Shown here in pieces: positions 12,924-21,487 of a stretch of 21,513 nucleotides of DNA. The notes beneath the pieces are model-generated. The model made no database searches, was not told the origin of the DNA, and saw only the letters and a program-made list of their open reading frames with translations. Source of the stretch: RGIG3159 sp045640565 (GTDB taxonomy: Bacteria; Bacillota; Clostridia; Oscillospirales; Oscillospiraceae); the NCBI GenBank assembly GCA_045640565.1, contig JAZUFG010000021.1, forward strand, positions 1 through 21,513, written 5' to 3'. How positions within the stretch are numbered: the first letter of the stretch is position 1; each line of letters starts with the position of its first letter. The translations under genes were made by a program, and so were the position numbers.

Positions 12924-14672
12924 CTAAGAGTTCTCCTTAAAATCGTCAGACAACTCTTCCAGAAGTGCTTCCGCACTCAAATCTTCCGAAATCACGCGGG
13001 TCTCATCCATAGCTTTCGGACTCACGGTTTTTATTTCGTTCGGATCAATTACCACAGTTTCATCCATTCCGGCAGGGGCACTCTTTCTCCCATTTTCCGC
13101 AGGATGACGCGCCGCCCTGCCCGCAGCTTTTTCGGCCATTTTCAGTTCCGGCTCTTCTTTTTCACTGCGGACCATCCGAACGATGAAGAAGACACCGGCT
13201 CCGATGGCAAGCAGGACAACCAAAGCGAAGAGAATAATGGCAAATACGCCGAAGGACTTTTTCTCCTTCCGGGCGGGAAGCTGATTTTCCTCCGGCAGCT
13301 CAACGGGGTCCTCCGTTTCTCCCGCAGTGATAAACTCCTCTGCAGGAAGTTCTTCTTCCTCTTCTTCCTTCTCTTCCGGCGCAGCTTCAAAGGTAATGGG
13401 TATCAAGCCGGAAATGGTGGGCTCACTCTCCATACCGTCCAGACAATTCCAAATATAGACACAGTAGTAGAAAGTCCCCTCTTTTTGCGGAAGAACAAGG
13501 ACCGGGCTGTCCGTATAGTTGACCGGCTTCAGATTTGCTTTATTCCCATCCGGACTGGAGTACCAGGCATAACGAAGAGTCCCCCCGTCTTCCGCATGGG
13601 CTTCCACGCTGAGTTCAGCCTTCCCGCTTCCGACCTTGATGACACCGCCTTCCGGCTGACGGTCAATAATGGGTTTCTCCGGCTCCCTGCCTTTGACCTC
13701 CACCTCGAACGCCGCACTCTTTCCCCGGTAGGTCAAGGTAACAGAAGTCTTCCCTTTTTCCTCAAAGGTTTCCGGCTCTACTGTCAGCTCCGAGAAATCC
13801 GAAAGGTCATAGGAATCCGGTGAGCCTTCAACATGAAGCTTCAGTCCTTTTAAATTGACTGTCTCCCCCACTTTGTAAAGCAGTTTCTCCGGATTTTCCG
13901 TGATATGAATGGACGAAACAGTATCCTCCAAGACTTCAACAGTGACTGCTCCGGTATAGCTCAGATTATTCTCATATTTTCCGCCGTCAGTCCAAACTCC
14001 GCAATAATAGGTCCGAACTCCCGGCTTTGATGTATCCACCTTCAGGGTCGCGTTTGTTTCTGTGCCCCGGTCAATGGCAACAATTCCGCTCAGGCTTCCG
14101 GTATCGGAAGCAAACCAAAGATGGTGCAGGCTTCCTGTTGTCCCTGCCGCTGCCTTTGCGGTGCAGGTCAAAACCAGACTCTCCCCTTGCTTGACAGAAT
14201 AAGTCGCAGGCATGGACAGACCCTCCGGAGGTGCCGGCTCCGTGGCATCCGTGACCTGAATACGGGCATGGGAAGAATATACCGTTCCATTCGCATTTTC
14301 CGCCATGCAGTAGATCTCAGCGCCATTCAATTCAGACCGGATCCCGGAAATATAATAGCGGTTTTCCATGGGGCCGATCCCAAACTGCAGTTCCGGATCC
14401 CCATACGGATACCAGGGCATATCCGGGAGATTTTCCATATCGCAGGCATCGTAAACCGTTCCTTTATAGACGATGAACCAACGGTAATCGTAAAACTCGG
14501 AATTACCGTCGGAAATCTCGCAGGACCAGCTTGCAGCAGAGCCCTCCGGCCACATGGGAGAGGCAGGATTTACCTCCAGCTTGGGACCGGAGGCCGCATT
14601 TGCCAAAAGCGCAAAGATCCCGCAAAGAGAAAAAAGAACAAATATCTGCAAAAAGCTTCTTCTGAGCTTCAT
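12924..14672 (-). CDS. Membrane-anchored protein with Ig-like domains and a cytoplasmic tail
   Basis: The 582-residue protein has a signal peptide (about 1-27) and then four extracellular modules. Ig-like repeats lie at about 35-140 (C51, W65, YCMAEN near 121-125), about 150-245 (C170, W186, YYC near 222-224) and about 335-430 (W370, YYC near 402-404). Between the last two is a bacterial Ig-like module (about 255-327, KVGETVNLKGLKLHVEG). A Glu-rich stalk (430-470), one membrane segment (about 474-499) and a cytoplasmic tail follow. The tail has the motif MDETxVI twice, at 536-542 and 555-561. The receptor-like layout suggests surface adhesion or sensing; no ligand can be named. Promoter and AAGGAAG ribosome binding site are clear. 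It heads the operon with the zinc-ribbon and TPM genes. Confidence 0.82.
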   Translation of the reverse strand: MKLRRSFLQIFVLFSLCGIFALLANAASGPKLEVNPASPMWPEGSAASWSCEISDGNSEFYDYRWFIVYKGTVYDACDMENLPDMPWYPYGDPELQFGIGPMENRYYISGIRSELNGAEIYCMAENANGTVYSSHARIQVTDATEPAPPEGLSMPATYSVKQGESLVLTCTAKAAAGTTGSLHHLWFASDTGSLSGIVAIDRGTETNATLKVDTSKPGVRTYYCGVWTDGGKYENNLSYTGAVTVEVLEDTVSSIHITENPEKLLYKVGETVNLKGLKLHVEGSPDSYDLSDFSELTVEPETFEEKGKTSVTLTYRGKSAAFEVEVKGREPEKPIIDRQPEGGVIKVGSGKAELSVEAHAEDGGTLRYAWYSSPDGNKANLKPVNYTDSPVLVLPQKEGTFYYCVYIWNCLDGMESEPTISGLIPITFEAAPEEKEEEEEELPAEEFITAGETEDPVELPEENQLPARKEKKSFGVFAIILFALVVLLAIGAGVFFIVRMVRSEKEEPELKMAEKAAGRAARHPAENGRKSAPAGMDETVVIDPNEIKTVSPKAMDETRVISEDLSAEALLEELSDDFKENS

Positions 14673-14708
14673 AAAAAACTCTTCCTTTGTCTATAAAATA
14701 GCTATTAT

Positions 14709-14737
14709 ATTATAACAGATTATTTCCGATTCTCCAA
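14709..14737 (-). promoter_or_regulatory. Promoter of the Ig-like/zinc-ribbon/TPM operon
   Basis: On the minus strand, TTGGAG (14732-14737) and consensus TATAAT (14709-14714) are 17 nt apart, with a leader of about 30 nt. AAGGAAG (14681-14687) lies 8 nt before the ATG at 14672. Confidence 0.7.
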
Positions 14738-14760
14738 CAGGAATTTTTCCCTCTGTCAGC

Positions 14761-14789
14761 TTGTGATAAAATAAGAAAAATGATATAAT
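14761..14789 (+). promoter_or_regulatory. Promoter of the acyltransferase/M16C unit
   Basis: TTGTGA (14761-14766), 17 nt, then consensus TATAAT (14784-14789). It is divergent from the Ig-operon promoter, with the two -35 boxes 23 nt apart. GGAGGA at 14809-14814 precedes the ATG at 14822. Confidence 0.75.
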
Positions 14790-14821
14790 GAGGCAAATGC
14801 TGAAAAGCGGAGGAGTTTGTC

Positions 14822-15997
14822 ATGTCCGAAGAAAAGCGCTTAAACCGAGCCTATTCGTTCTTTTATCCTATCATGCGATTCTTGGTCCGCAGAAAATTCA
14901 ATTACAGTTTTGATTCCCTGAAGGAAATCCCGGGGCCCTATCTTCTTCTTGCCAACCACAACACTGACTGGGACCCTATCATGGTCGGCCTTGCAAACGG
15001 AAAACGCCTCCGCTTTGTTGCTACGGAACACATTCTCCGCAAGAAATTCGCTGCCTGGTTCCTGACCCGCTACTTCAAGCCCATTGTTCACATGAAAGGG
15101 AAACTGGGAACCCGCTCCACCATGGAAATTCTCCGGGCTCTGAGGCACGAGGAAAGCGTGTGCATCTTTGCAGAAGGCAACCGCTCCTTCTACGGTGTCA
15201 CCGGTGAAATCCCGGAGGTCACCGGAAAACTGGCCAAAAAAAGCGGAGTTTCCCTTGTTACATTCCGCTTTGAAGGCGGCTACTTTACTCAACCACGGTG
15301 GGGAAAGAGTTTTCGGAAGGGCCGCCTCCACGGTTCACTGGTCCGGGTCTACAGCCCGGAGGAGCTCTCCAAAATGTCCGACACAGATGTTCAAAGAGCT
15401 ATATGCGAGGATCTTCATGAGGATGCTTACCGCCGCCAGGATATGAATCCCGTTGCATTTAAAGGAAAGAACACGGCCGAAGGCATGGAGGTCGCCCTCT
15501 ATTGCTGCCCGAAATGCAAAAGCTTTTCCTCCCTGCACAGCAGGGGAAAGCGCATTTCCTGCGCCTGCGGGTTTTCCGCAGAATATGACGATTTCGGGAA
15601 CCTGACCGACGAAGAGCATACGGTATATACCCTCTCCGATTTAGCCGATGAACAGAGAACCTATCTTCGGTCCATGGTTTTCTCCGGAAAGAAGGAAGCT
15701 CTCTTCTCCGATACCGTTACTGTCGGTGAAGTTCTGGACCATAAAGTTCCTGACACGGAAGAGAAAACCCTGACCGCATATACGGACCGTTTCCAAATCG
15801 AGCAAAAGGAAATCACGCTGAAGAATATCGTCGGCGCTGCCATTTTCTCCCGGAACACGCTGCTCATTCACATGGAAGATCCCGAAGGAATCAGACAGTA
15901 TGAAGTGAAGGGGTCCGAGAGCTTCTCCGCCATCAAATATCTTGACCTATGGAAACTCTTGAAAGAGCGCCAGGAGGATAAAAATGAAAATCAATGA
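14822..15997 (+). CDS. PlsC-like 1-acyl-glycerol-3-phosphate acyltransferase with zinc-ribbon tail
   Basis: The 391-residue product begins with an LPLAT/PlsC acyltransferase domain (about 1-205). The catalytic HX4D motif is ANHNTDWDP (H46, D51), and the acceptor-binding EGNRS is at 118-122. It would acylate lysophosphatidate or a similar lipid at the membrane. The C-terminal extension is unusual: a zinc-ribbon-like knuckle (C229-x2-C232 and C247-x-C249) followed by about 130 residues of alternating strands, which could be a PH-like or regulatory fold. PlsC proteins of about 200-250 residues normally lack this tail. Promoter and GGAGGA ribosome binding site are good. The 3' end overlaps the M16C gene by 14 nt. 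Confidence 0.87.
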   Translation: MSEEKRLNRAYSFFYPIMRFLVRRKFNYSFDSLKEIPGPYLLLANHNTDWDPIMVGLANGKRLRFVATEHILRKKFAAWFLTRYFKPIVHMKGKLGTRSTMEILRALRHEESVCIFAEGNRSFYGVTGEIPEVTGKLAKKSGVSLVTFRFEGGYFTQPRWGKSFRKGRLHGSLVRVYSPEELSKMSDTDVQRAICEDLHEDAYRRQDMNPVAFKGKNTAEGMEVALYCCPKCKSFSSLHSRGKRISCACGFSAEYDDFGNLTDEEHTVYTLSDLADEQRTYLRSMVFSGKKEALFSDTVTVGEVLDHKVPDTEEKTLTAYTDRFQIEQKEITLKNIVGAAIFSRNTLLIHMEDPEGIRQYEVKGSESFSAIKYLDLWKLLKERQEDKNENQ

Positions 15998-18881
15998 CTG
16001 TATACACGGGTTTACCGTCAAGAATCTCAGGAAACTCAAAGAACTGAATGCCACTATGGTGGAAATGGTCTATGAAAAAAATGGAGCAGAACTCATTTGG
16101 CTGGACCGGGATGACCGCAACCTTTCCTACGCCATCACCTTCAAAACCGTTCCCGGAGACAGCAGCGGCGTTTTTCATATTTTAGAGCATTCCGTTCTGA
16201 ACGGTTCTGAAAAATTCCCCCTCAAGGAACCCTTTGTGGATCTTCTCAAGGGCTCCATGCAGACCTTCCTCAATGCTATGACATTCCCGGATAAGACCAT
16301 GTATCCGGTCAGCAGCCGAAATCGGAAGGACTTCCTGAACCTAATGGATGTCTATACGGACGCCGTTTTCCACCCCCTTATTTACAAAAGGAAAGAGACC
16401 TTTCTGCAGGAAGGCTGGCACTATGAGTGGGACGAAAGCGGAAAACTGAACTGCAGCGGTGTGGTCTACAGCGAAATGCAGGGAGCTTTTGCCTCCCCGG
16501 ATACGCAGCTCGCAAACGAGCTCATGCGGCAGCTTTTCCCGGATTGCTGCTACGGCTATGTTTCCGGAGGTGATCCGAAGGAGATCCCCTCCCTCAGTTA
16601 TGAAGCATTCCTGGATAACCATCGCCGCTATTATCATCCTTCCAATGCAAAGATCTTCTTGGACGGCAGTATCGACCTGGATTCCTGCCTTGCTCTTTTA
16701 GACGGATACCTCTGCGGCTATGACAGGCGGGAGGAGGCCATCCATATCGGTGAACAGATTCCCGTTTCTCCGGAGGAATTTCTGGGCTGCTATGAAATCG
16801 AGCAGGGCGCTCCCCTTGAAAATCGCGCCATCTGGGGTAAGGGTTTTGTATGCGGAGATTTCAGCGAAACTGTGAAGAATGCGGGACTGCAGGTCCTGGC
16901 CGATGTTCTGACGGGAAGCAATGAAGCCCCCCTCAGAAAGGCTGTTCTGGATTCAGGCCTCTGCGAAAGCTTTAGCATGGAAGCAGGAGACAATACCAAA
17001 TATCTCCTCGTGACCTTTGAAGGAAAAAACACGGATATCTCCAAGCTGGACCGTCTCAAAGCAGCCGTCCGCGAAACTCTGCAGAAGCTTGCAGAGGAGG
17101 GTCTTGACCGGGAACAGCTGGAAGCCTCCATTAATGCCCTGGAATTTGCCGCGAGAGAACGGGATTACGGTTCCCTGCCCAAGGGCATTGTATTTGCCAT
17201 CACTGCCATGGACAGCTGGCTCTATGGCGGCGATCCCGCGGCCAGCATCTGCATCGGCGACACCTTTGAAAAGCTGCGCAAGGGTATTGATGAGGGGTAC
17301 TTTGAAACACTTATCCGCGACTGCCTTTTGAACAACCGCCATTGCGCCTCCGCGTGCCTCCTGCCCTCTGAAAGCCTCGGGAAGGAAAGGCAGGAGCAGC
17401 TTGAGGCGAAGTTATCGGCGGTTGCCTCCTCCCTCTCCGAACAAGAGCGGGAGCAGATCCGCATCCAATCCGAGCGCCTTCTTGAACTGCAAATGCGTGT
17501 GGACAGTCCTGAAGAAAAAGCCTGCCTGCCCAAGCTTTCCCTTTCCGACCTTGCTCCGGAGGTTACGCCTTTCAGTGTCGTTACGGAACAGGTTGACGGA
17601 ACAAAGCTTCTGATCGTCCCTCAGGAAACGAACGGCATCCTCTACCCCGATTTCTATTTTGCCGTCCGTGATCTTCCCCTTGAAGATCTCCCCTATCTTT
17701 CCTTCCTGGGTGAGCTTTTCGGAGAAGCTGAAAGCAAGAAACACAGCGGAATTGAAATTCAGGCAATGCTGAAAAAGGACTTGGGGTCCTTCTCCTGCAA
17801 CTGTGAGGTTTGCGGCATACCGGAAACGGCGGATCAATGCTATCCCTTCTTCGTGGTCTCCACCAGTGTTCTTGAAAGCAAGAAGGACCGCGTTGCCCCG
17901 CTTCTTTCCGAAGTCCTCTTCGAGAGTGTTTTATCCAACCGGAACTTTCTCTCTCAAATGCTGAAGCAGCGCAGAATTGCCATGCGGGAAAGCATTTGCA
18001 GCCGCGGCAACTCTTTTGCCATAGGGAGAACCTGCGCCTGCAATACGGCAAGGGGCGTATTCGGGGAATACACCTCCGGTCTTGAATACTATCGCTGGAT
18101 CTGCAAAACAGACGACTGCTTTGAAGAAAATGCCGACAGGCTCATTGAAAAGCTGGAAACCCTTGCGAAAAAAGTTTTCTGCCGGGAACGCCTGGCTCTC
18201 GGTATTACCGGACAGCCTGAACCGGAATGGGTCTGTGACCTTCTGGACTTTATCCCCTGGGGAGAATTCCCCGGAAAAGCAGCGGATTGGCCTCTGCTTG
18301 AAGTCCGCTCAGAAGGCATTGAAATCCCCTCCGATGTGGGCTTTGCCGCAAAGGGTGTCAATCTCTGCGTGAAAGGAATCCCCTTCCGGGGTTCTATGGC
18401 CGTTGCTTCCCAGATCCTCAGCTATGACTATCTCTGGAATGTCATCCGCGTGCAAAACGGCGCATACGGGGCGGGAATGAGCATTGGGACCCGCGGCGAG
18501 CTTCTTTTCTCGACCTACCGGGATCCCGCAGCTGCCTCCTCCCTTGACTGTATGGACGGAGCGCCGGAATACCTTCGGAAGAATTGTCCCAGCCAGGAGG
18601 ATTTGAACAGTCTGATCATCAGCGCGGTTTCGGAATCCGAACCCCTTCATACTCCCAGAACGCAGGGAAAAACCGAAATACTCCTTACCCTCAGCGGGAT
18701 CAGCGAGGCGCGCATGAATGAGATCCGCCGAGAGATGCTGAAAACAGATAAAAAAGAACTGCTGCGATTTGCAGATGAAATGGAAGCTTCTTTAAAAGAA
18801 AGTGCTGTTTCCGTCTTCGGCGGAAGCAGCTGCCTGCAAGCCTGCGGAAATAGGCTGGCACAGATTTCTAAGCTCTCCTGA
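15984..18881 (+). CDS. M16C family zinc metalloprotease (presequence protease-like)
   Basis: The 965-residue protein matches the PreP/M16C branch of inverted-zincin (insulinase) proteases, which degrade peptides and cut presequence-like substrates in an enclosed chamber. The inverted motif HILEH is at 65-69 (H65, E68, H69), and the third zinc ligand is E164 in VVYSEMQGAF, at the spacing expected for PreP. The length is that of a full single-chain enzyme with two halves joined by a coiled linker (about 480-530). No signal peptide is visible, so it is probably cytoplasmic. AGGAGG at 15972-15977 lies inside the end of the acyltransferase gene, so the two are co-translated. I see no reason in the sequence for that pairing. 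Confidence 0.93.
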   Translation: MKINDCIHGFTVKNLRKLKELNATMVEMVYEKNGAELIWLDRDDRNLSYAITFKTVPGDSSGVFHILEHSVLNGSEKFPLKEPFVDLLKGSMQTFLNAMTFPDKTMYPVSSRNRKDFLNLMDVYTDAVFHPLIYKRKETFLQEGWHYEWDESGKLNCSGVVYSEMQGAFASPDTQLANELMRQLFPDCCYGYVSGGDPKEIPSLSYEAFLDNHRRYYHPSNAKIFLDGSIDLDSCLALLDGYLCGYDRREEAIHIGEQIPVSPEEFLGCYEIEQGAPLENRAIWGKGFVCGDFSETVKNAGLQVLADVLTGSNEAPLRKAVLDSGLCESFSMEAGDNTKYLLVTFEGKNTDISKLDRLKAAVRETLQKLAEEGLDREQLEASINALEFAARERDYGSLPKGIVFAITAMDSWLYGGDPAASICIGDTFEKLRKGIDEGYFETLIRDCLLNNRHCASACLLPSESLGKERQEQLEAKLSAVASSLSEQEREQIRIQSERLLELQMRVDSPEEKACLPKLSLSDLAPEVTPFSVVTEQVDGTKLLIVPQETNGILYPDFYFAVRDLPLEDLPYLSFLGELFGEAESKKHSGIEIQAMLKKDLGSFSCNCEVCGIPETADQCYPFFVVSTSVLESKKDRVAPLLSEVLFESVLSNRNFLSQMLKQRRIAMRESICSRGNSFAIGRTCACNTARGVFGEYTSGLEYYRWICKTDDCFEENADRLIEKLETLAKKVFCRERLALGITGQPEPEWVCDLLDFIPWGEFPGKAADWPLLEVRSEGIEIPSDVGFAAKGVNLCVKGIPFRGSMAVASQILSYDYLWNVIRVQNGAYGAGMSIGTRGELLFSTYRDPAAASSLDCMDGAPEYLRKNCPSQEDLNSLIISAVSESEPLHTPRTQGKTEILLTLSGISEARMNEIRREMLKTDKKELLRFADEMEASLKESAVSVFGGSSCLQACGNRLAQISKLS

Positions 18882-18893
18882 TTGATTACTCTA

Positions 18894-18922
18894 TTGATTT
18901 TTCGCGCATTCTCATCTACAAT
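18894..18922 (+). promoter_or_regulatory. Promoter upstream of the DUF1292 gene
   Basis: TTGATT (18894-18899), a 17-nt spacer and TACAAT (18917-18922) sit about 27 nt upstream of the preferred start at 18950. No terminator is visible after the M16C gene, so read-through is also possible. Confidence 0.55.
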
Positions 18923-18949
18923 GATAAAAAAAGTTCATTGGAGGAAATT

Positions 18950-19225
18950 ATGGAAGATTACGGTCCCAATTATGTAACCATTACCGATGAAGACGGAAAA
19001 AGTTACGAGATGGAAATCCTGGCAAGATTTGAATATCTGGACAAAGAATACGTTGCCCTGATTCCCGCAGATGAATCCGAAGAGGATCCTTCCACTGAGG
19101 TCAATATTCTCCGCGTTGAGGATGTTGACGGCGAGGAGATGCTGGACGCCATTGAGGACGACAGCGAGCTCCAGGGGGCTTATGATGCCCTGATGGAGCT
19201 GGTCTTTGAAGACGAAGAAGAATAA
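18950..19225 (+). CDS. DUF1292 family small acidic protein
   Basis: The 91-residue, very acidic product matches the DUF1292 family, widespread in Firmicutes and of unknown function (DEDGKSYEMEILARFEYLDKEY and an ALIPADE block are typical). The ATG at 18938 would add four residues, but GGAGG at 18940-18944 overlaps that codon's region and is correctly spaced for the ATG at 18950, so the shorter form is preferred. In other Firmicutes the gene often accompanies yrrK/ruvX-type genes; none is here. It is followed directly by the probable 6S RNA. Confidence 0.85.
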   Translation: MEDYGPNYVTITDEDGKSYEMEILARFEYLDKEYVALIPADESEEDPSTEVNILRVEDVDGEEMLDAIEDDSELQGAYDALMELVFEDEEE

Positions 19226-19227
19226 TT

Positions 19228-19417
19228 TACTCCCTGCCGGGTTTGTTACGGGCCCTTTTAAACCCACATCAGATTCCTCGGGACCTTGGTTTCTTTTCAT
19301 GCGGTTTGCAGGCCTCCCGCTTTGCGGATGTTGGAAGCAGTGAAGCATGAAAGCCAGCTCCCACCTGCATATTATGTGCAGGTTATATTGGGGTTCGGAC
19401 GGCTTCGGCGGGGAATT
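19228..19417 (+). ncRNA. ssrS: Probable 6S RNA
   Basis: These roughly 190 bases have no gene but fold as a long rod. The ends close by TCCCTGCCG (19231-19239) with CGGCGGGGA (19406-19414), allowing one G-U. Inside, TTTCATGC (19295-19302) pairs with GCATGAAA (19345-19352), and ACCTGCA (19363-19369) pairs with TGCAGGT (19377-19383). The 5' portion (CCCTGC, a GTTTGT block, CTTTT, AACCCACATC) matches my memory of clostridial 6S RNAs, which bind housekeeping RNA polymerase. Length and rod shape fit. A covariance-model search was not possible, and a long 5' leader of the transporter gene is the alternative. No clear promoter or terminator bounds it. Confidence 0.6.
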
Positions 19418-19434
19418 CATACTGGGAGTGTTTT

Positions 19435-21192
19435 ATGAACCTTTCCGACATTATCGTACTCCTAAGCGGTGTTGCCCTTTTCCTGTTCGGCATGAGCCTG
19501 ATGGGAGACGGGCTGAAATCCGTTGCCGGAAGCAAGCTGGAGCTGGTGCTTTACCGCCTGAGCAATACGCCAATCAAAGGACTGCTTTTAGGAACCGGCG
19601 TCACTGCTGTGATCCAGTCCTCCTGCGCAACTTCCGTCATGGTCGTCGGCTTTGTCAACAGCGGCATGATGCATCTCCAGCAGGCTATTGGCGTCATTCT
19701 AGGCTCTATTCTCGGAACCAGCATCACCGGCTGGATCATCAGCCTCAGCTATCTTGGCGCAGGAAGCGGAATCCTCAGCCTCTTTTCCACTTCCACACTG
19801 ACCGGAGCCATTGCCGTTGCAGGCATTATTCTCCGCATGTTCTGCAAAGGACAGAGCAAAAAGCACTTGGGAGACATTTTCCTTGGTTTCGCCGTTCTGA
19901 TGACCGGAATGGCAACCATGAGCGGCGCCGTTGCTCCGCTGAAGGAAAGTGAGACTTTCATTCGCATTCTGACCGCCTTTGAAAGCCCTATTCTGGGTAT
20001 TCTCGTGGGCGCTGCCTTTACTGCGGTCCTTCAGAGTGCTTCTGCTGCCGTCGGTATTCTTCAGGCTCTGTCCGTTACCGGAGCTATGAGCGTTTCTGCA
20101 GCCATTCCCCTTCTCCTGGGCATCGGCATCGGCGCTTCTGTTCCCGTGCTTCTCTCTGCCCTGGGCGCAAACCTGGAAGGCCGCAGGACTGCCTATGTTT
20201 ATCCTGTTGCGGAAATCGGAACGGTGATCCTTTTCTCCGTTCTCTTCTACCTGCTGATTCCCCTCTTCCCCCAGGCATTCCTGGCGGGAAAGACGAATCC
20301 CTTCTCCCTTGCATTTTTGAACTCCGTTGTCCGATTTATTAAGGTTCTCTTTGCCTTCCCCTTCTTCCGTGGAATTGAAAAGCTGGTCATTCGTCTTGTT
20401 CCGGCAAAAGAAGGAGAGGAATCCTCACCGGCTATTCTGCATCCGGAAGAACGCTTCCTGGACCATCCCACTATTGCCGTTGAACAAACGGGTACATTCA
20501 TGCGGGAAATGGCCGCAACTGTTGCGGAAAACCTTCTGACGGCATTGAATCTTATTTCCGATTATTCGGATGAAAAATACCAGTACGCAGTCAATCTGGA
20601 AAGCAAGGTTGACCGCTATGAAGATTCCCTCAGCAATTATCTCATCAAGCTGACAGCAAAGGAATTATCTCCGCAGCAAAACGGCTCTGTTTCCGTTTTC
20701 CTTCACGCTGTTTCCGATTTGGAGCGAATCTCCGACCATGCTCTCAACATTGCCGACAATGCAAAGGAGCTGCATGAGAAATCGATTGAATTCACAGATT
20801 CCGCAAAAAATGAAATTGCGGTCATGATCTCTGCCATTGAAGAAATTCTGGATAGAACCGTGCTCTGTTTTGTGCGGCGGGATGCCGAGTATGCCGGAAC
20901 TGTAGAGCCCTTGGAAGAAACCATTGATTATCTGTGCGACCGAATGAAATTCAACCATATCTCCCGCATTTCCAAAGGTGAATGCACTTTGGCACACGGA
21001 TTTGTGTTCAATGACCTGCTGACTAATTTTGAACGAATCTCCGACCACTGCTCCAATATCGCCGTTGCCGTTATTTCCGAAAAATCCGGCAATTATGATA
21101 CCCACGAGTATCTGGATGAGATAAAAGAACGGAAGTCCAAGGATTTTGAAGCAATGTATCAGGAATATCGGGATCGTTTCTCCATCTCCTAG
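19435..21192 (+). CDS. Na+/phosphate cotransporter with C-terminal PhoU-like domain
   Basis: The 585-residue protein is a NptA/YjbB-type transporter. The N-terminal half (about 1-310) has about eight membrane segments in two inverted repeats, each with a QS motif: TAVIQSSCATSVMVVGF near 57-73 and TAVLQSASAAVGILQA near 199-214. The second half (about 345-565) is a helical PhoU-like region with ERISDHALNIADN and ERISDHCSNIAVA repeats. It would bring in or release phosphate with sodium, gated or regulated by the PhoU part. GGGAG at 19424-19428 precedes the ATG. It lies just after the probable 6S RNA and ends at the terminator at 21246-21280. The frame is intact and length is normal. Confidence 0.93.
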   Translation: MNLSDIIVLLSGVALFLFGMSLMGDGLKSVAGSKLELVLYRLSNTPIKGLLLGTGVTAVIQSSCATSVMVVGFVNSGMMHLQQAIGVILGSILGTSITGWIISLSYLGAGSGILSLFSTSTLTGAIAVAGIILRMFCKGQSKKHLGDIFLGFAVLMTGMATMSGAVAPLKESETFIRILTAFESPILGILVGAAFTAVLQSASAAVGILQALSVTGAMSVSAAIPLLLGIGIGASVPVLLSALGANLEGRRTAYVYPVAEIGTVILFSVLFYLLIPLFPQAFLAGKTNPFSLAFLNSVVRFIKVLFAFPFFRGIEKLVIRLVPAKEGEESSPAILHPEERFLDHPTIAVEQTGTFMREMAATVAENLLTALNLISDYSDEKYQYAVNLESKVDRYEDSLSNYLIKLTAKELSPQQNGSVSVFLHAVSDLERISDHALNIADNAKELHEKSIEFTDSAKNEIAVMISAIEEILDRTVLCFVRRDAEYAGTVEPLEETIDYLCDRMKFNHISRISKGECTLAHGFVFNDLLTNFERISDHCSNIAVAVISEKSGNYDTHEYLDEIKERKSKDFEAMYQEYRDRFSIS

Positions 21193-21245
21193 ACGGCAAA
21201 TAAGCCCGGAACCGTCAAAATCAAGAACTATTATTCAAGTGTTAT

Positions 21246-21280
21246 CAAGTGAGTCCTATTCCGGGGCTCACTTGTTTTTT
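21246..21280 (+). terminator. Rho-independent terminator after the Na/Pi cotransporter
   Basis: An 11-bp stem (CAAGTGAGTCC at 21246-21256 with 21264-21274, one T-G pair) and a 7-nt loop are followed by six T (21275-21280). It is a strong terminator 54 nt after the stop. Confidence 0.85.
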
Positions 21281-21343
21281 CGCTTGTCGCTGATGGGACA
21301 ATAATAATGGCAGCAATTCGGCATTTATGATTATTTGCTTGAT

Positions 21344-21372
21344 TTGTCACTTTTTGTATGCTACGCTAATAA
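21344..21372 (+). promoter_or_regulatory. Possible promoter in the right intergenic region
   Basis: TTGTCA (21344-21349) and TAATAA (21367-21372) are 17 nt apart, just before the tandem repeats. No gene downstream is inside the window, so it cannot be tied to a product. Confidence 0.3.
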
Positions 21373-21414
21373 AAAACTGTTATATGATGGGTTATGAATA
21401 TACCGCCGTCCCCT

Positions 21415-21487
21415 GAGCCATGAATCCGGGGAATCATGAGCCACCATTCCGGGGAAATATGATCCACGATTCCGGAAATTATTGAGC
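21415..21487 (+). repeat. Tandem 23-bp repeats, probable terminal repeats of an IS21-like element
   Basis: Three 23-bp units run without gaps (21415-21437, 21438-21460, 21461-21483), and a partial fourth begins at 21484. Each starts GAGCCA or GATCCA and contains ATTCCGG or ATCCGGGG followed by GAAA/GAAT. Such multiple short terminal repeats are transposase-binding sites in IS21-family (IstA/IstB) elements, and this sequence resembles ends I recall from Clostridia. The element body would lie to the right, outside the window. Confidence 0.45.

Noticed and set aside
13104..13823. 239-codon plus-strand open frame opposite the Ig-like protein gene
   Set aside because: It is a shadow of a gene with signal peptide, Ig motifs and a membrane segment; no start signal supports it.
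19347..19952. 201-codon plus-strand frame starting inside the probable 6S RNA
   Set aside because: Most of it is an out-of-frame reading of the transporter gene, and its start lies within the structured RNA without a ribosome binding site.
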